Source: DASZGI01 sp035938995
GTDB taxonomy: Bacteria; Actinomycetota; Actinomycetes; Streptomycetales; Catenulisporaceae
Direction of reading: 5' to 3'
Length of the DNA stretch: 64,000 nt
Assembly: GCF_035938995.1 (NCBI RefSeq)
Contig: NZ_DASZGI010000139.1
Location: 11,654 to 75,653, forward strand
Every line of letters starts with the position of its first letter. Position 1 is the first letter of the stretch. Position numbers and translations under genes: made by a program. Under the pieces are notes generated by a model. The model saw only the letters and a program-made list of their open reading frames with translations. It did not search any database and was not told the DNA's origin. Of the stretch, positions 17,404 through 26,364 are shown piece by piece.

Positions 17404-18772
17404 CACGCTGAGCCCCGTAGGACTGGTGCGCCAGGTGCGGGCCGACTCGCTCACCCGCAACAGCGTCGGGATCATGGGGACCAGCGTCGTCAACGCAGGG
17501 CTCGGATACATCTACTGGACCTTGGCCGCCCGGCTGATGCCCGCCTCCGCGGTCGGGCTCGGCTCGGCGATGGTGTCGGCGATGGTCATCCTCTCGCTGG
17601 CCGTGCACATGGGTGTCGGCGGCGGCCTGACCGCGCGGCTGCCTCGGCGCGCATCGCGCGAGGAATGGCTGCTCACGGTGCTCTCGGCGCTGGGCGCGTG
17701 TACCGCTGTGACGTTCGCGCTGGCCGCCGCGGCGCTGTTCCCGCTGGCGTTCGCGCTCGGGCCCCTGCACGCGTTGGCCACGGACCCCGCCCTCGCCGTC
17801 TGGTTCGTGCTCGGCGCCGCCGGCTGGACCGGTTCGGGGCTGCTGGACTACATCTTCATCGCGCAGCGCAGCAGCAATTTCATGTTCGCGCGCAACGCGG
17901 TCGCCTCCGCGGTCAAGCTGGCCGCGCTGCTCGCGGTGACCGCGTTCGGGCACCCGGGGGCCACCGACATCCTGGCCACCTGGTCGCTGAGCGCGCTGGT
18001 CGGGATGGTCTACGGCCTGGTCATCTGCCATCGCCGATTCCACCGCCTCGGCACTGTCCGAATCAACACTGCGCGCTGGCGCTCATCGGGCGCCGAGCTC
18101 ATGCTGCTCGCGCGCCCGAGCTTCGGACACCACGCGATCAGCGTCGGCGGCCTGATCCCCACCTACCTGCTCCCGGTGGTGGTCACCACCCGGCTCGGCA
18201 CGCAGGACAACGCGTACTTCTACGTCACCTGGATGGTCGGCAGCTCGATCTTCATGATCAGCCCCGCCGTCTCGTCGGCGATCTTCGCCGAGGGCAGCCA
18301 CGACGACAGGGGTCTGCGTCGGCTGGCCCTGCGCTCCCTGCGCATCATCATGGCCATGGTCGGCCCGGCCACACTCGTCGTCGCCGCCGCCGGCATTCCC
18401 ATCCTCGAGATCTTCGGGCCCCGATACGCGTCGGCGGGCTACGGCCTGCTGATCATCCTGTTGCTTTCCTCGTTCCCGGATACGGTGACCAACATCGCGG
18501 TCGCCACCCTGCGCGTCCGGGGGCGACTGCGCACGGCCGCCGCGCTGAACGGGTGCATGGCTGTGATCTCCGTCGGCGGGGCCTGGATCGCCGCGCCCCG
18601 GCTGGGGATCGTCGGCGCGGGACTGGCCTGGCTCGGCGCGCAGACCGCGGGTGCGGTGGCGGTGGTAGCGCTGCGCCAGGTGCTATGGCCGCCGAAGGAT
18701 CCCGCCGCGGCGCCGAGCATGAACGCCTCGGGCATGAACACTGCCACCGTCCTCGCCGATGGAGCGCGCTGA
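17396..18772 (+). CDS. Wzx-type flippase (MOP superfamily)
   Basis: A 458-residue protein with about twelve hydrophobic segments and the usual N-terminal pattern for polysaccharide transporters (SVGIMGTSVVNAGLGYIYWTLAARLM). It should flip undecaprenyl-linked repeat units across the membrane. This is the second flippase in the first 20 kb; the other is the C-terminal half of the Wzy fusion. The two operons may therefore serve different glycans. It overlaps the preceding gene by 8 bp and its TGA shares a base with the next ATG. Confidence 0.85.
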   Translation: MSSTLSPVGLVRQVRADSLTRNSVGIMGTSVVNAGLGYIYWTLAARLMPASAVGLGSAMVSAMVILSLAVHMGVGGGLTARLPRRASREEWLLTVLSALGACTAVTFALAAAALFPLAFALGPLHALATDPALAVWFVLGAAGWTGSGLLDYIFIAQRSSNFMFARNAVASAVKLAALLAVTAFGHPGATDILATWSLSALVGMVYGLVICHRRFHRLGTVRINTARWRSSGAELMLLARPSFGHHAISVGGLIPTYLLPVVVTTRLGTQDNAYFYVTWMVGSSIFMISPAVSSAIFAEGSHDDRGLRRLALRSLRIIMAMVGPATLVVAAAGIPILEIFGPRYASAGYGLLIILLLSSFPDTVTNIAVATLRVRGRLRTAAALNGCMAVISVGGAWIAAPRLGIVGAGLAWLGAQTAGAVAVVALRQVLWPPKDPAAAPSMNASGMNTATVLADGAR

Positions 18773-20019
18773 TGCATATCCTGCAGCTCACCGACTTCTA
18801 CCGGCCCACGATCGGCGGCCTCGAGCGCCACGTGGAGACCCTGTCCAAGGAACTGGTGCGGCTCGGCCACTCGACCACCGTCGTCACCCTCAAGGTCGGC
18901 GACCGGCCGGAGTTCGAGGAGATGGGCGGTGTGAGGGTGCGCCGGATTCAGGGCTGGAGCGCCGCGCTGACCCCGTTCTACGCCGACCAGGCCCGGCCGT
19001 TCCACCCGACCGCCCCGGATCCCGGGCTGGTGCGGCGGTTGCGCGAGGTGGTGGCGCAGGAGCGCCCGGACGTGGTACACAGCCACAGCTGGTTGCAGTA
19101 CTCGTACTTCCCGCTGTACCGCCGCACGCGCGGGCCGGTACACGTGGTCACCCTGCACGACTACGGCCTCGCCTGCGTGAAGAAGAACTTCCAGTACACC
19201 GGCGGAGGTTCGTGCACCGGACCCTCGCCGCGTAAATGCGTATCCTGCGCCACCGGCCAATACGGCGCCGCCAAATCGGCGATCCTGACGGCCGGGCTCC
19301 GCGCGAGCCGTCCGCTGCACGCTCGCGCCGACGCATACGTCGCCATCAGCACGGCTGTGGCGGAGGCGGCGCGCGCGGCGCTCCCTGCGCATACCGCGTT
19401 GACCGTGATACCGAGCATGGTGCCGAACGGGATGGACCAGATCGCCGAGCGCGAGCCGCGCCCGGACTTCCTTCCGCCCGACGACGGCTATCTGCTGTTC
19501 GTCGGCGCACTTGGCCGGCACAAGGGCGTGGACGTGCTGCTGGAGGCGCACCGCCGGATGAAGCACCGCCTCCCTCTCGTCCTGGTCGGCGCCCCGACCG
19601 GCGACAGCCTGGACTTCTCCGGCCCGGACGTGACGGTCGCGCGCAATCAGCCCAATCCGGCGGTGATGGCGTCCTGGCGGCGTGCGTCGATCGGCGTCGT
19701 ACCGTCCGCCTGGGAGGAGCCGCTGGGCCAGGTGGCGATCGAGGCGATGCTCGCCGGGCGCCCGGTGGTGGCCTCGGACGTCGGCGGCCTCAAAGACGTC
19801 GTCGACCCCGGGGTGACCGGGCTGCTGGTGCCCCCGCGCGACCCGGACGCCCTCGCCGGGGCGCTCGACGAACTGCTCGCCGACCCGGACCGGCGCGAGC
19901 ACATGGGGGCGGCCGGACGCGATCGGGCGCGGGCCTTCGAGGTCGGGGCGGTCGCGCCGCGTCTGGTCGAGCTGTTCAACCGGATGCTGGAGAAGCGCCA
20001 GACGCAGCGCCGCGCCTGA
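18772..20019 (+). CDS. Family 4 glycosyltransferase
   Basis: A 415-residue GT-B enzyme. MHILQLTDFYRPTIGGLERH opens the acceptor domain. Mid-protein there is an unusual cysteine-bearing insert (ACVKKNFQYTGGGSCTG and KCVSCATGQ, four Cys in about 25 residues) that may bind zinc; similar inserts occur in some actinobacterial GT4 enzymes. The donor domain has LLFVGALGRHKGVDVLLEA, SAWEEPLGQVAIEAMLAG and the VVASDVGG loop. It closes the operon with a one-base overlap to the flippase gene. A convergent small gene begins 12 bp after its stop. Confidence 0.9.
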   Translation: MHILQLTDFYRPTIGGLERHVETLSKELVRLGHSTTVVTLKVGDRPEFEEMGGVRVRRIQGWSAALTPFYADQARPFHPTAPDPGLVRRLREVVAQERPDVVHSHSWLQYSYFPLYRRTRGPVHVVTLHDYGLACVKKNFQYTGGGSCTGPSPRKCVSCATGQYGAAKSAILTAGLRASRPLHARADAYVAISTAVAEAARAALPAHTALTVIPSMVPNGMDQIAEREPRPDFLPPDDGYLLFVGALGRHKGVDVLLEAHRRMKHRLPLVLVGAPTGDSLDFSGPDVTVARNQPNPAVMASWRRASIGVVPSAWEEPLGQVAIEAMLAGRPVVASDVGGLKDVVDPGVTGLLVPPRDPDALAGALDELLADPDRREHMGAAGRDRARAFEVGAVAPRLVELFNRMLEKRQTQRRA

Positions 20020-20031
20020 CTCCGATTCGCC

Positions 20032-20187
20032 TTAATGCGCCGCCACCTTCCTGAGGCCACGCCGCCACCACCGCGCCCGCCGGAACCGGGCGCACACCTC
20101 CGGGCCGCATGCCGCGCACTCGCTGCCCGGCCTGTAGTGCTCATGCGCCTCGCGCGGATGGCCGCACCGGCAGACCACACTCTCCAT
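20032..20187 (-). CDS. Small zinc-ribbon-like protein (51 aa)
   Basis: A 51-residue protein with paired metal ligands: CRCGH near the start, an HEHYRPG stretch, then CAACG and a final Cys, followed by a basic tail (RFRRARWWRRGLRK). Small proteins of this CxCGHxxxxHxHYRxGxxC type are widespread and uncharacterised in actinobacteria. ATG at 20187 has GGGAGAG upstream. A 14-bp palindrome and a hairpin lie in its 5' region. DNA, RNA or protein binding through the zinc site is plausible but not shown. Confidence 0.65.
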   Translation of the reverse strand: MESVVCRCGHPREAHEHYRPGSECAACGPEVCARFRRARWWRRGLRKVAAH

Positions 20188-20238
20188 GCCGAACTCTCCC
20201 GACCCGAGTGCCAAAACGGTGAGCGAGCGTAAGGGCGA

Positions 20239-20274
20239 GTTGCGCCGTCTCGCAACCCTCGTGCGATATCGCAC
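20239..20274. promoter_or_regulatory. Hairpin and 14-bp palindrome upstream of the zinc-ribbon gene
   Basis: GTTGCG (20239-20244) and CGCAAC (20251-20256) form a perfect inverted repeat. Five bases further on, GTGCGATATCGCAC (20261-20274) is a perfect 14-bp palindrome. Both lie between the end of the monooxygenase gene and the start of the zinc-ribbon gene, so they fit an operator for the latter better than a terminator. Confidence 0.5.
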
Positions 20275-20296
20275 CCATTTGTATCGTGGCGCGCGC

Positions 20297-21781
20297 TCAC
20301 TGGCCTGAGCTACACACCTCAGCGAGCGCGGCGTTGACCATGGCCGCGCGGGCCGTCGAATCGCCCTCGTCGCTTGCCCAGGCAATGTAGCCGTCGGGGC
20401 GCACGAGAGCGAGCGCGGCTGGTGTGTGCGCGTCGGTGGCGGCGGTCGCGTACTCGACTCGGCTCTTCCAGGCATCGAGGGGCACGGGCGCCTCGGCCTC
20501 CCGCCCGACGAGGACGAACGCCCCTGTGCGCAGCGCTTCGTAGAGCCGCGTCGCGGATTCGCCCGCACCGGTCAGTTCCACGTCATCGGCCCGCGTGCCC
20601 ACGCTCCGGTGTGCGCCGTGCGGACGGCCGTAGCTGATTCCGATCCCGGTGACCGTTCCCGCCGCGCGGTGGTTGACCGCCGGAATGCGCAGCGCCGCGC
20701 CGCCGACCACGACGCGAGCCATCCGGGCCAGGTATGGTTTGACCAGCGCCATCCGGACGAGTGCGCCGCTGCTGCGCAGCACCATCTTTCCGACCGGGTG
20801 CCGCTCGTCGTTGTAGCTGTCGAGCAATCCTCGCGGCGCCCAGCCCTGCACCGCCGCGGCGAGCTTCCAGCCGAGATTCGCAGCGTCCTGCAGGCCGGTG
20901 TTCATGCCCTGGCCGCCCGCGGGCGAGTGGCAGTGCGCGGCATCCCCGGCCAGGAAGACCCGGCCGACCCGGTACCGCGGCACCTGCCGCTCGTCGCTGT
21001 GGAAGCGGGAGACCCATCGCGACTCGCCCATCGCGAAGTCGGTGCCGAAGGCGTAGCGCATCACTGCGCGCACCTCCTCCAGGTCCACCGGCTCGCTGTC
21101 GTCGACCTGCTTGGCCCGGTCAAAGGCGAACACCCGGTACCAGCCGTCGCCGAACGGGGCCACGAAGGCGAACCCCTCGGCGACTCCGTTCACGGTCAGG
21201 ATCTCGCTCGGCGGTTCGTGCAGCCGCACGTCCGCGAGCATGAGCGACTTGACCACCCGCGATCCGGGATAGGGCAAGCCGACCGCTTCGCGCACGGCGC
21301 TGCGCACGCCGTCCGTGCCGACGAGATACGAAGCGCGCAGGTGCGTCTCGACGTCGGCTGCGTCGGCGTGCACGTCGACGCCGTCAGTGTCCTGAGCCAG
21401 CCCGGTGAACCGGACGCCGCGCAGGATCCGCGCCCCGGCCTTGAGCACGCGCCGCTCGAGCAAGCGCTCGACGTTGTTCTGCGGGGTGATCAGCACGAAC
21501 CGGAACCGGCTGGGCAGGTCGGAAAGACTGACGGCCAGCTTGCCGAACAGCCGGAATTCGTCGACCGTCGCCCCGGTGGCGATCAGTTCGTCCGCCAGGC
21601 CCCGAGCGTCGAGCTGCTCGAGGGTCCGGGCGTGCACCGCGAAGGCCCGGGTCGTGTTGGCAGTCTGCTCGCCGCGGCGCTCCAGAACCGTGCAGGCCAC
21701 GCCCCGCGCCGCGAGGTCCCCGGCGAGCAGCAGGCCGGTCGGTCCGGCGCCGACGATCACCACGTCCGTGTGCGTTGTCAT
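20297..21781 (-). CDS. FAD-dependent aromatic monooxygenase (PHBH/rifampicin-monooxygenase-like)
   Basis: A 494-residue class A flavoprotein that should hydroxylate an aromatic or polyketide substrate with NAD(P)H and oxygen. The FAD dinucleotide motif GAGPTG is at 11-16, the DG motif is in YLVGTDGVRSAVREA, and the second FAD motif is FLAGDAAHCHSPAGGQG. The C-terminal thioredoxin-like domain of the longer PheA-type enzymes is present but short. It lies 144 bp downstream of a two-component system on the same strand and may be controlled by it. Antibiotic inactivation or a biosynthetic hydroxylation are both possible; the sequence does not decide. Confidence 0.85.
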   Translation of the reverse strand: MTTHTDVVIVGAGPTGLLLAGDLAARGVACTVLERRGEQTANTTRAFAVHARTLEQLDARGLADELIATGATVDEFRLFGKLAVSLSDLPSRFRFVLITPQNNVERLLERRVLKAGARILRGVRFTGLAQDTDGVDVHADAADVETHLRASYLVGTDGVRSAVREAVGLPYPGSRVVKSLMLADVRLHEPPSEILTVNGVAEGFAFVAPFGDGWYRVFAFDRAKQVDDSEPVDLEEVRAVMRYAFGTDFAMGESRWVSRFHSDERQVPRYRVGRVFLAGDAAHCHSPAGGQGMNTGLQDAANLGWKLAAAVQGWAPRGLLDSYNDERHPVGKMVLRSSGALVRMALVKPYLARMARVVVGGAALRIPAVNHRAAGTVTGIGISYGRPHGAHRSVGTRADDVELTGAGESATRLYEALRTGAFVLVGREAEAPVPLDAWKSRVEYATAATDAHTPAALALVRPDGYIAWASDEGDSTARAAMVNAALAEVCSSGQ

Positions 21782-21925
21782 CCGCTGCCTCCCGCGCGTC
21801 CCGTTTTCGAATCGCTCTTCGACCCCTGTTTCCCCGATCGATTCGACGGCACCTCGCCCGCAAAAGTCAACAGGCGCCGGCCGACGCGGAGCAATGAACG
21901 CTCTTCGAGGAACCCGGATGAGCCG

Positions 21926-23305
21926 TCAGAAACCGCGCGGCAGCCGGACGCTGACGACGGCTCCGCCCGAGGTCCCGTTCCCGGCCTCGGCCTCGCCCCC
22001 GTGGGCTCTCGCGATGGCCCGCACCACGGCGAGGCCGAGGCCGGTTCCGCCCACACCCACGCCGGCGTCCGCGTCAGCCGTTCCGGCATCGGCCCGCCGG
22101 AACCGCTCGAAGGCCTGCTCCGCGAAGCCTTCCGGGAAGCCGGGCCCCTCATCCTCGACGGAGATCCGGAGGCTGTCGGGGCGCGCTTCCGCCGTCAGCA
22201 CGACCCGGGACCCGGGCGGGGCGTGGCGCACCGCGTTGCTCAGCAGGTTGTCCAGCACCTGGCGGATCATCCCGGGATGAATCGCGGCGCCGGCGTCGGG
22301 GTCCGCGTCCACGACCACGTCCACGCACTTCGCGTCCGCGGTCGGGCGCGCCGCCATCGCCGCCGCCTCGAGCAGCGGGAGCGCCCGCTGGTCCGGCAGC
22401 AGGCTCAGCGGCACCTTCTCGTCGGCCGCAGCGAGCACCAGCAGGTCGTCCACGAGCTGTCCGAGCCGGATCACCTCGCCCTCGCAGTAGCGCACCGCCT
22501 CGGTCAGCTCGTCCGCGGTGCGCACCCGCCGCGTGGCCAGCTCCAGCGTGGTACGCAGGTTCGCCAGCGGCGCGCGCACCTCGTGCGAGGCGTCGGCGAC
22601 GAAACGGCGCTGGCGGGCGAGCCCGGCGGAGAACCGCGCCAGCAGACCGTTGACGCTCTCGGCCAGCGCGGCGATCTCGTCACCGGTGCCGGGCACGTAA
22701 AGCGGGGAGGACGGGTCGTTCCCGGAGAGCTGGGCGACCTGGCGGCGCAACTGCTCGACCGGGCGCAGCGCGGCCCCGGCGAGCAGCCAGGCGCCGACGC
22801 CGCCGAGCACCACGACGATCACCGCGGCGACGGCGAGGTAGCCGGTGACGGTGTTCGTGAGCTCGTTCTGGGTGTCCAGCGGCGTGGCCGCGACGGCGAG
22901 GAAGACTCCGTCCGAGGTGGCCGCAGGCTGGACGTAGACGCGGTAGTCGGGTCCGGCGCCGACGTTCTGATAGCCGCCGGGCTCGTGTGCCGCCGTGGCC
23001 TGCTGAGCCGTGTCGAGCAGCGTCACCCCGCCCAGCTCGGGAGAGCCGGTGGCGATCCGGCCCTTGGGGTCGATCACCTCGACCAGGACGTTCGAGCCGG
23101 CCGGGGTGATCGTGTGCACCGCGGCCGGGCCCGCCCGCTCCACCGTCCGGGAGACCCGGATGGCGCGCGACTTGAGCTGGACGTCGAGGTGGTGGGTCAG
23201 GCCGATGTGGACGCTGCGCTGGAACAGGATCGCGCCGATCGCCGTGAGCAGGGCCGCGGTGAACACGTAGCCGGCGGTCAGCCGGACCTGGATCGGCAGC
23301 TTCAA
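21926..23305 (-). CDS. Sensor histidine kinase
   Basis: A 459-residue membrane sensor. TM1 (about 9-28) and TM2 (about 155-178) flank an extracytoplasmic sensing domain of about 125 residues; a HAMP segment follows (about 179-232). The H-box is FVADASHEVRAPLANL with phosphoacceptor His241. The N-box is LDNLLSNAVRH (about 351-361), and the G-boxes are DEGPGFPEGF and GTGLGLAVVRAI. ATG overlaps the response regulator stop (ATGA), so kinase and regulator are made together. The ligand is unknown. Confidence 0.93.
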   Translation of the reverse strand: MKLPIQVRLTAGYVFTAALLTAIGAILFQRSVHIGLTHHLDVQLKSRAIRVSRTVERAGPAAVHTITPAGSNVLVEVIDPKGRIATGSPELGGVTLLDTAQQATAAHEPGGYQNVGAGPDYRVYVQPAATSDGVFLAVAATPLDTQNELTNTVTGYLAVAAVIVVVLGGVGAWLLAGAALRPVEQLRRQVAQLSGNDPSSPLYVPGTGDEIAALAESVNGLLARFSAGLARQRRFVADASHEVRAPLANLRTTLELATRRVRTADELTEAVRYCEGEVIRLGQLVDDLLVLAAADEKVPLSLLPDQRALPLLEAAAMAARPTADAKCVDVVVDADPDAGAAIHPGMIRQVLDNLLSNAVRHAPPGSRVVLTAEARPDSLRISVEDEGPGFPEGFAEQAFERFRRADAGTADADAGVGVGGTGLGLAVVRAIARAHGGEAEAGNGTSGGAVVSVRLPRGF

Positions 23306-23976
23306 GGCGCCGGGGAGGCCATGCGGTACCCGATGCCGCGTACCGTCTCAATGGTGTCCTGGCCGAGCTTGCTGCGCAGGTACCTGACGTACTGGTCGAC
23401 CACGTTGGAGGTGATCGGGTGGCGCGTCCCCCAGACCAGCTCGAGGATCCCTGCGCGCTCGAGGGCTTGGCCGTGGTTGCGCATCATCAGCTCGAGGAGC
23501 ACGAACTCCTTGGTCGACAGATACACCTCGGCGGGGCCGGACCAGACGCGCCGGGAGATCGGGTCGAGGCGGATCTCGCCGACCCGCAGCTGCCGCACCG
23601 GCTGGCCGCGCGCGACTCCGGCCCGCCGGATCAGGGCTCGTACCCGCGCGCACAGCTCGCCGAAGCTGAACGGTTTGCAGAGGTAGTCGTCGGCGCCTGC
23701 GTCCAGGCCGCGAATCCGGTCGGAGACGGCGTCGCGCGCGGTCAGCATGAGCACCGGGACCTGCCAGCCGGCGCGGCGCAGCCGGGCGCACACCTCGAAG
23801 CCGTCGAGGTCCGGGAGCACGACGTCGAGCACGGCGGCGTCGTAGTCGGCCGAGCCCGCGGTGGCCAGCGCCCGGGCCGCGTCGCCGACCAGGTCGACCG
23901 TATAGCCCTCCTCGGCGAGGCCGCGTTTGAGCAGCCCCGCCAGGTGATCTTCATCCTCGACGATCAGTACGCGCAT
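23302..23976 (-). CDS. OmpR-family response regulator
   Basis: A 224-residue DNA-binding regulator paired with the kinase immediately downstream. The receiver domain has the acidic pocket VEDED (7-10), phosphoacceptor Asp51 in AAVLDVVLPDLDG, and Lys in DDYLCKPFSFGEL. The C-terminal winged helix has LSTKEFVLLELMMRN and VVDQYVRYLRSKLG. MRVLIVEDE at 23976 matches the usual family start; the frame is open for 16 more codons to an ATG at 24024, so a longer N-terminus is possible. No good ribosome binding site precedes either. Confidence 0.93.
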   Translation of the reverse strand: MRVLIVEDEDHLAGLLKRGLAEEGYTVDLVGDAARALATAGSADYDAAVLDVVLPDLDGFEVCARLRRAGWQVPVLMLTARDAVSDRIRGLDAGADDYLCKPFSFGELCARVRALIRRAGVARGQPVRQLRVGEIRLDPISRRVWSGPAEVYLSTKEFVLLELMMRNHGQALERAGILELVWGTRHPITSNVVDQYVRYLRSKLGQDTIETVRGIGYRMASPAP

Positions 23977-24016
23977 GGTGTGCATATCGTAATGACGACG
24001 CACAGTGCACGCCATA

Positions 24017-24051
24017 CTGAACAATATTACGCGTTCCGAACAACATTCACA
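24017..24051 (-). promoter_or_regulatory. Possible promoter of the two-component operon
   Basis: In an AT-rich island unlike its surroundings, the minus strand has TAATAT (24029-24024) as a -10 with TGTGAA (24051-24046) 16 bp upstream as a weak -35. Transcription would begin around 24017, about 40 bases before the preferred ATG at 23976. Confidence 0.4.
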
Positions 24052-24132
24052 TACGCGAATGCGTTCGAGATGGAGACGACCACCGGCCCGAGCAGCACGG
24101 TATCCGAATCGCGCCGCCGCGTCAGGATGCGC

Positions 24133-24873
24133 CTACTTGACCGGCCGCCCGAACTTCAGGCGCCACGGGGTCAGGGCCGACTCGAGCTGGACCTTCAGGC
24201 TCATCTTCGACACGCCCTCGGCCCGCTCGGAGAAGGTGATCGGGACCTCGGCGATGGAGTAGCCAGCGCGCACGGCCCGGTAGTTCATCTCCACCTGGAA
24301 GCTGTAACCGTTGCTGCGGATGGTCTCCAGGTCGATTTTCCGCAGCGTCGCCGCGTGCCAGGCCTTGAATCCGGCGGTGGCGTCGCGCACGTGCAGGCGG
24401 AGGATCGCGTTCACGTAGAAGTTCGCCCAGGCGGACAGGGCGCGGCGGTGCCAGGGCCACTCGGCGGCGACCTTTCCGCCGGCCACGTAGCGCGAGCCGA
24501 GGACGACGCCCGCGTCGGTGGTGCGCAGGGTCTCCACCATGAGCGGGAGCACGGAGGAGGGGTGGGACAGGTCCGCGTCCATCTGGATGACGATGTCCGC
24601 GCCGTCCTCGAGCGCGTGCGTCATGCCGGTGATGTACGCGCGGCCGAGGCCGTCTTTCACCGTGCGGTGCAGCACGGCGACGTGGTTCGGCGTCTCGGCC
24701 GCCATCTTGTCCGCGACCTCGCCCGTCCCGTCCGGCGAGCTGTCGTCCACCACCAGGATCCGCAGGCCCTCCAGCGGCAGGGCCAGGAGCTGGTCAACGA
24801 GCTTGGGAAGGTTGTCCTTCTCGTTGTAGGTGGGAACGACGACCGTGATGTGGCCGCCGGTCGACTCCGTCAT
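24133..24873 (-). CDS. DPM1-type polyprenol monophosphomannose synthase
   Basis: A 246-residue soluble GT2 of the dolichol-phosphate-mannose synthase group, expected to move mannose from GDP-mannose to polyprenol phosphate at the inner membrane face. TVVVPTYNEKDN (10-21), LVVDDSSPDGT (40-50), the catalytic QMDADLSHPS (97-106) and VLGSRYVAGG are all typical. There is no C-terminal membrane segment, as in actinobacterial enzymes where a separate protein anchors it. The polyprenol-phosphate sugar could feed GT-C enzymes such as the one at 14543. ATG at 24873 has an AAGGGG ribosome binding site. Confidence 0.9.
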   Translation of the reverse strand: MTESTGGHITVVVPTYNEKDNLPKLVDQLLALPLEGLRILVVDDSSPDGTGEVADKMAAETPNHVAVLHRTVKDGLGRAYITGMTHALEDGADIVIQMDADLSHPSSVLPLMVETLRTTDAGVVLGSRYVAGGKVAAEWPWHRRALSAWANFYVNAILRLHVRDATAGFKAWHAATLRKIDLETIRSNGYSFQVEMNYRAVRAGYSIAEVPITFSERAEGVSKMSLKVQLESALTPWRLKFGRPVK

Positions 24874-25093
24874 GTTCGATGGCCCCTTGTCAGATCTGCG
24901 TAACACACGAACCGCGGCGCCGAGCCAGTGGCGCGGCGGTTTCTTCTTGTGCGCAGACCTTACACGTAGGGAGTGAAAAATCTCCGGGAGGTCCAGGCTC
25001 GCCCGACCGACCGCAGACGTCTGAGTCAGACGGCGCCCGGAGCCGGGCGCCCGCCCGCGTGCGCCCGGCCGGGCCGCGTGCTTCGATGGGGGC

Positions 25094-26101
25094 ATGACCG
25101 GCTCGGACACGATGGAGGCGTGGGCCGTACACGAACCCGGCCCGATCGCCTCCAAACCGCTGCACCGGGCGCGCCGCGCGGTGCCCGAGCCCGACCCTGG
25201 CGGCCTGCTGGTGCAGGTCGAGGCCTGTGGTGTCTGCCGAACCGACCTGCACCTGGCCGAGGGCGACCTGCCACCCCGCTCCCCCGACCGCACGCCGGGC
25301 CACGAGGCGGTCGGCCGCGTGGTCGCGCTCGGCGCCGACACGGCCGGTTTCGCTCCCGGCGACCGGGTCGGCATCGCCTGGCTGGCGCACACCTGCGGGG
25401 TGTGCGCGTACTGCCGCCGCGGCGCGGAGAATCTGTGCCCGAACTCCCAGTACACCGGCTGGGATATCGACGGTGGTTACGCCGAATACGCCACCGTGGA
25501 CGCCCGCTACGCCTATCGGCTGCCCGACGACGTCCCGGCCGAACAGCTCGCACCGCTGCTGTGTGCGGGCATCATCGGGTACCGCGCGCTCAAGCGCGCC
25601 GATCTGCCGCCCGGCGGACGACTTGGCCTGTACGGATTCGGCGCGTCAGCGCACATCACCGCGCAGCTCGCCATGGCGTCGGGCGCCACGGTGCACGTGG
25701 TCACGCGGTCGGCGGAGGCTCGCCGCCTCGCGTTGGACCTGGGTGCGGCCTCGGCGGGGGACGCGCCGCCCGAGCCGCTCGATTCGGCGATCCTGTTCGC
25801 TCCGGCGGGCGCCCTGGTGCCGATCGCACTCGAGGCGCTCGACCGCGGCGGCACGCTCGCGATCGCCGGGATCCACCTGAGCGCGATTCCGCCGCTCGAT
25901 TATGAGCGGCACCTGTTCCAGGAGCGCACCGTGCGCAGCGTGACCGCGAACACCCGTGAGGACGGGCGCGAACTGCTCGCTCTCGCGCAGGAATCCCTGC
26001 CGCGCCTCGCGGTGACCCGCTACGCGATGCGGGACGCCGACAAGGCCCTCGCCGACCTCGCCGCCGGAATGGTCACGGGCGTCGCCGTGCTGGTTGTCTG
26101 A
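25094..26101 (+). CDS. Zinc-dependent alcohol dehydrogenase
   Basis: A 335-residue medium-chain dehydrogenase. Catalytic zinc ligands are Cys48 (in CGVCRTD), His70-Glu71 (in GHEAVG) and a downstream Cys in the substrate domain. The structural zinc site is Cys101, 104, 107 and 115. The NAD(P)-binding stretch [15 protein letters not shown] keeps a GxGxxx core. It is divergent from the DPM1-like gene. Oxidation or reduction of an alcohol/aldehyde pair is assured by family; the substrate is not. A role in reducing the product of the nearby PKS is only a guess. Confidence 0.88.
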   Translation: MTGSDTMEAWAVHEPGPIASKPLHRARRAVPEPDPGGLLVQVEACGVCRTDLHLAEGDLPPRSPDRTPGHEAVGRVVALGADTAGFAPGDRVGIAWLAHTCGVCAYCRRGAENLCPNSQYTGWDIDGGYAEYATVDARYAYRLPDDVPAEQLAPLLCAGIIGYRALKRADLPPGGRLGLYGFGASAHITAQLAMASGATVHVVTRSAEARRLALDLGAASAGDAPPEPLDSAILFAPAGALVPIALEALDRGGTLAIAGIHLSAIPPLDYERHLFQERTVRSVTANTREDGRELLALAQESLPRLAVTRYAMRDADKALADLAAGMVTGVAVLVV

Positions 26102-26127
26102 CCTGATCCGAGCCCGAAAAGCAGGCA

Positions 26128-26358
26128 GCCCGCAGGTTACTTCCCGGTCGGCTCCGCCGCGGATTCCTCCACGTGCGGTCGCCGACCAGGCACCGGGGAC
26201 GATGCCGGTGAACCTGCGGGCCGGGTGACTGCTGGTTATTCGCCCGCCGCCCTAGCCTTCAGGCGAGGTCGAACCTCATCGGCGGGCAGGGCGGCTAGCG
26301 GACAGCCACCTCACGCGTCCTGAAACTACTCAAGTCAGGATCACCTCCTTTCGGTGTG
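26128..26358 (-). ncRNA. Candidate structured RNA with leader peptide and two three-way junctions
   Basis: Read on the minus strand, a promoter (26393-26365) leads within about 25 bases to a 15-base perfect complement of the 16S rRNA tail (26352-26338) and a 12-codon ORF. Two nested structures follow. The first is closed by 26280-26287 with 26242-26249 (8 bp) and contains GAGGT-CGA-ACCTC (26265-26277) and GCC-TTCA-GGC (26255-26264). The second is closed by 26211-26221 with 26128-26138 (11 bp) and contains 26191-26196 with 26205-26210 and 26146-26152 with 26181-26187. A TTTT follows soon after. It lies downstream of the reductase gene and convergent to the dehydrogenase, so it is not the 5' leader of either. 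I know no RNA family that matches. Confidence 0.5.
26295..26333 (-). CDS. 12-residue leader-type peptide
   Basis: A TTG start at 26333 opens a 12-codon frame, MSSFRTREVAVR, ending at TAG (26297-26295). GAAAGGAGGTGATCC at 26352-26338 is one of the strongest possible Shine-Dalgarno sequences. Three of the twelve codons are Arg. The very short length, extreme ribosome binding site and following RNA structure suggest a regulatory leader peptide. A chance frame cannot be excluded. Confidence 0.45.
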   Translation of the reverse strand: MSSFRTREVAVR

Positions 26359-26364
26359 CGTTGA

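Noticed and set aside
20426..23686. Very long plus-strand open frame opposite the monooxygenase and histidine kinase genes
   Set aside because: Its translation is Arg/His/Gly/Pro-rich with no family motif, while the minus strand encodes clear enzymes. It is a by-product of GC bias.
26338..26352. Possible 16S rRNA 3' end (GGATCACCTCCTTTC on the plus strand)
   Set aside because: Only 15 bases match and no other 16S sequence flanks it. A strong ribosome binding site on the minus strand, with promoter and ORF correctly placed, is the better reading.
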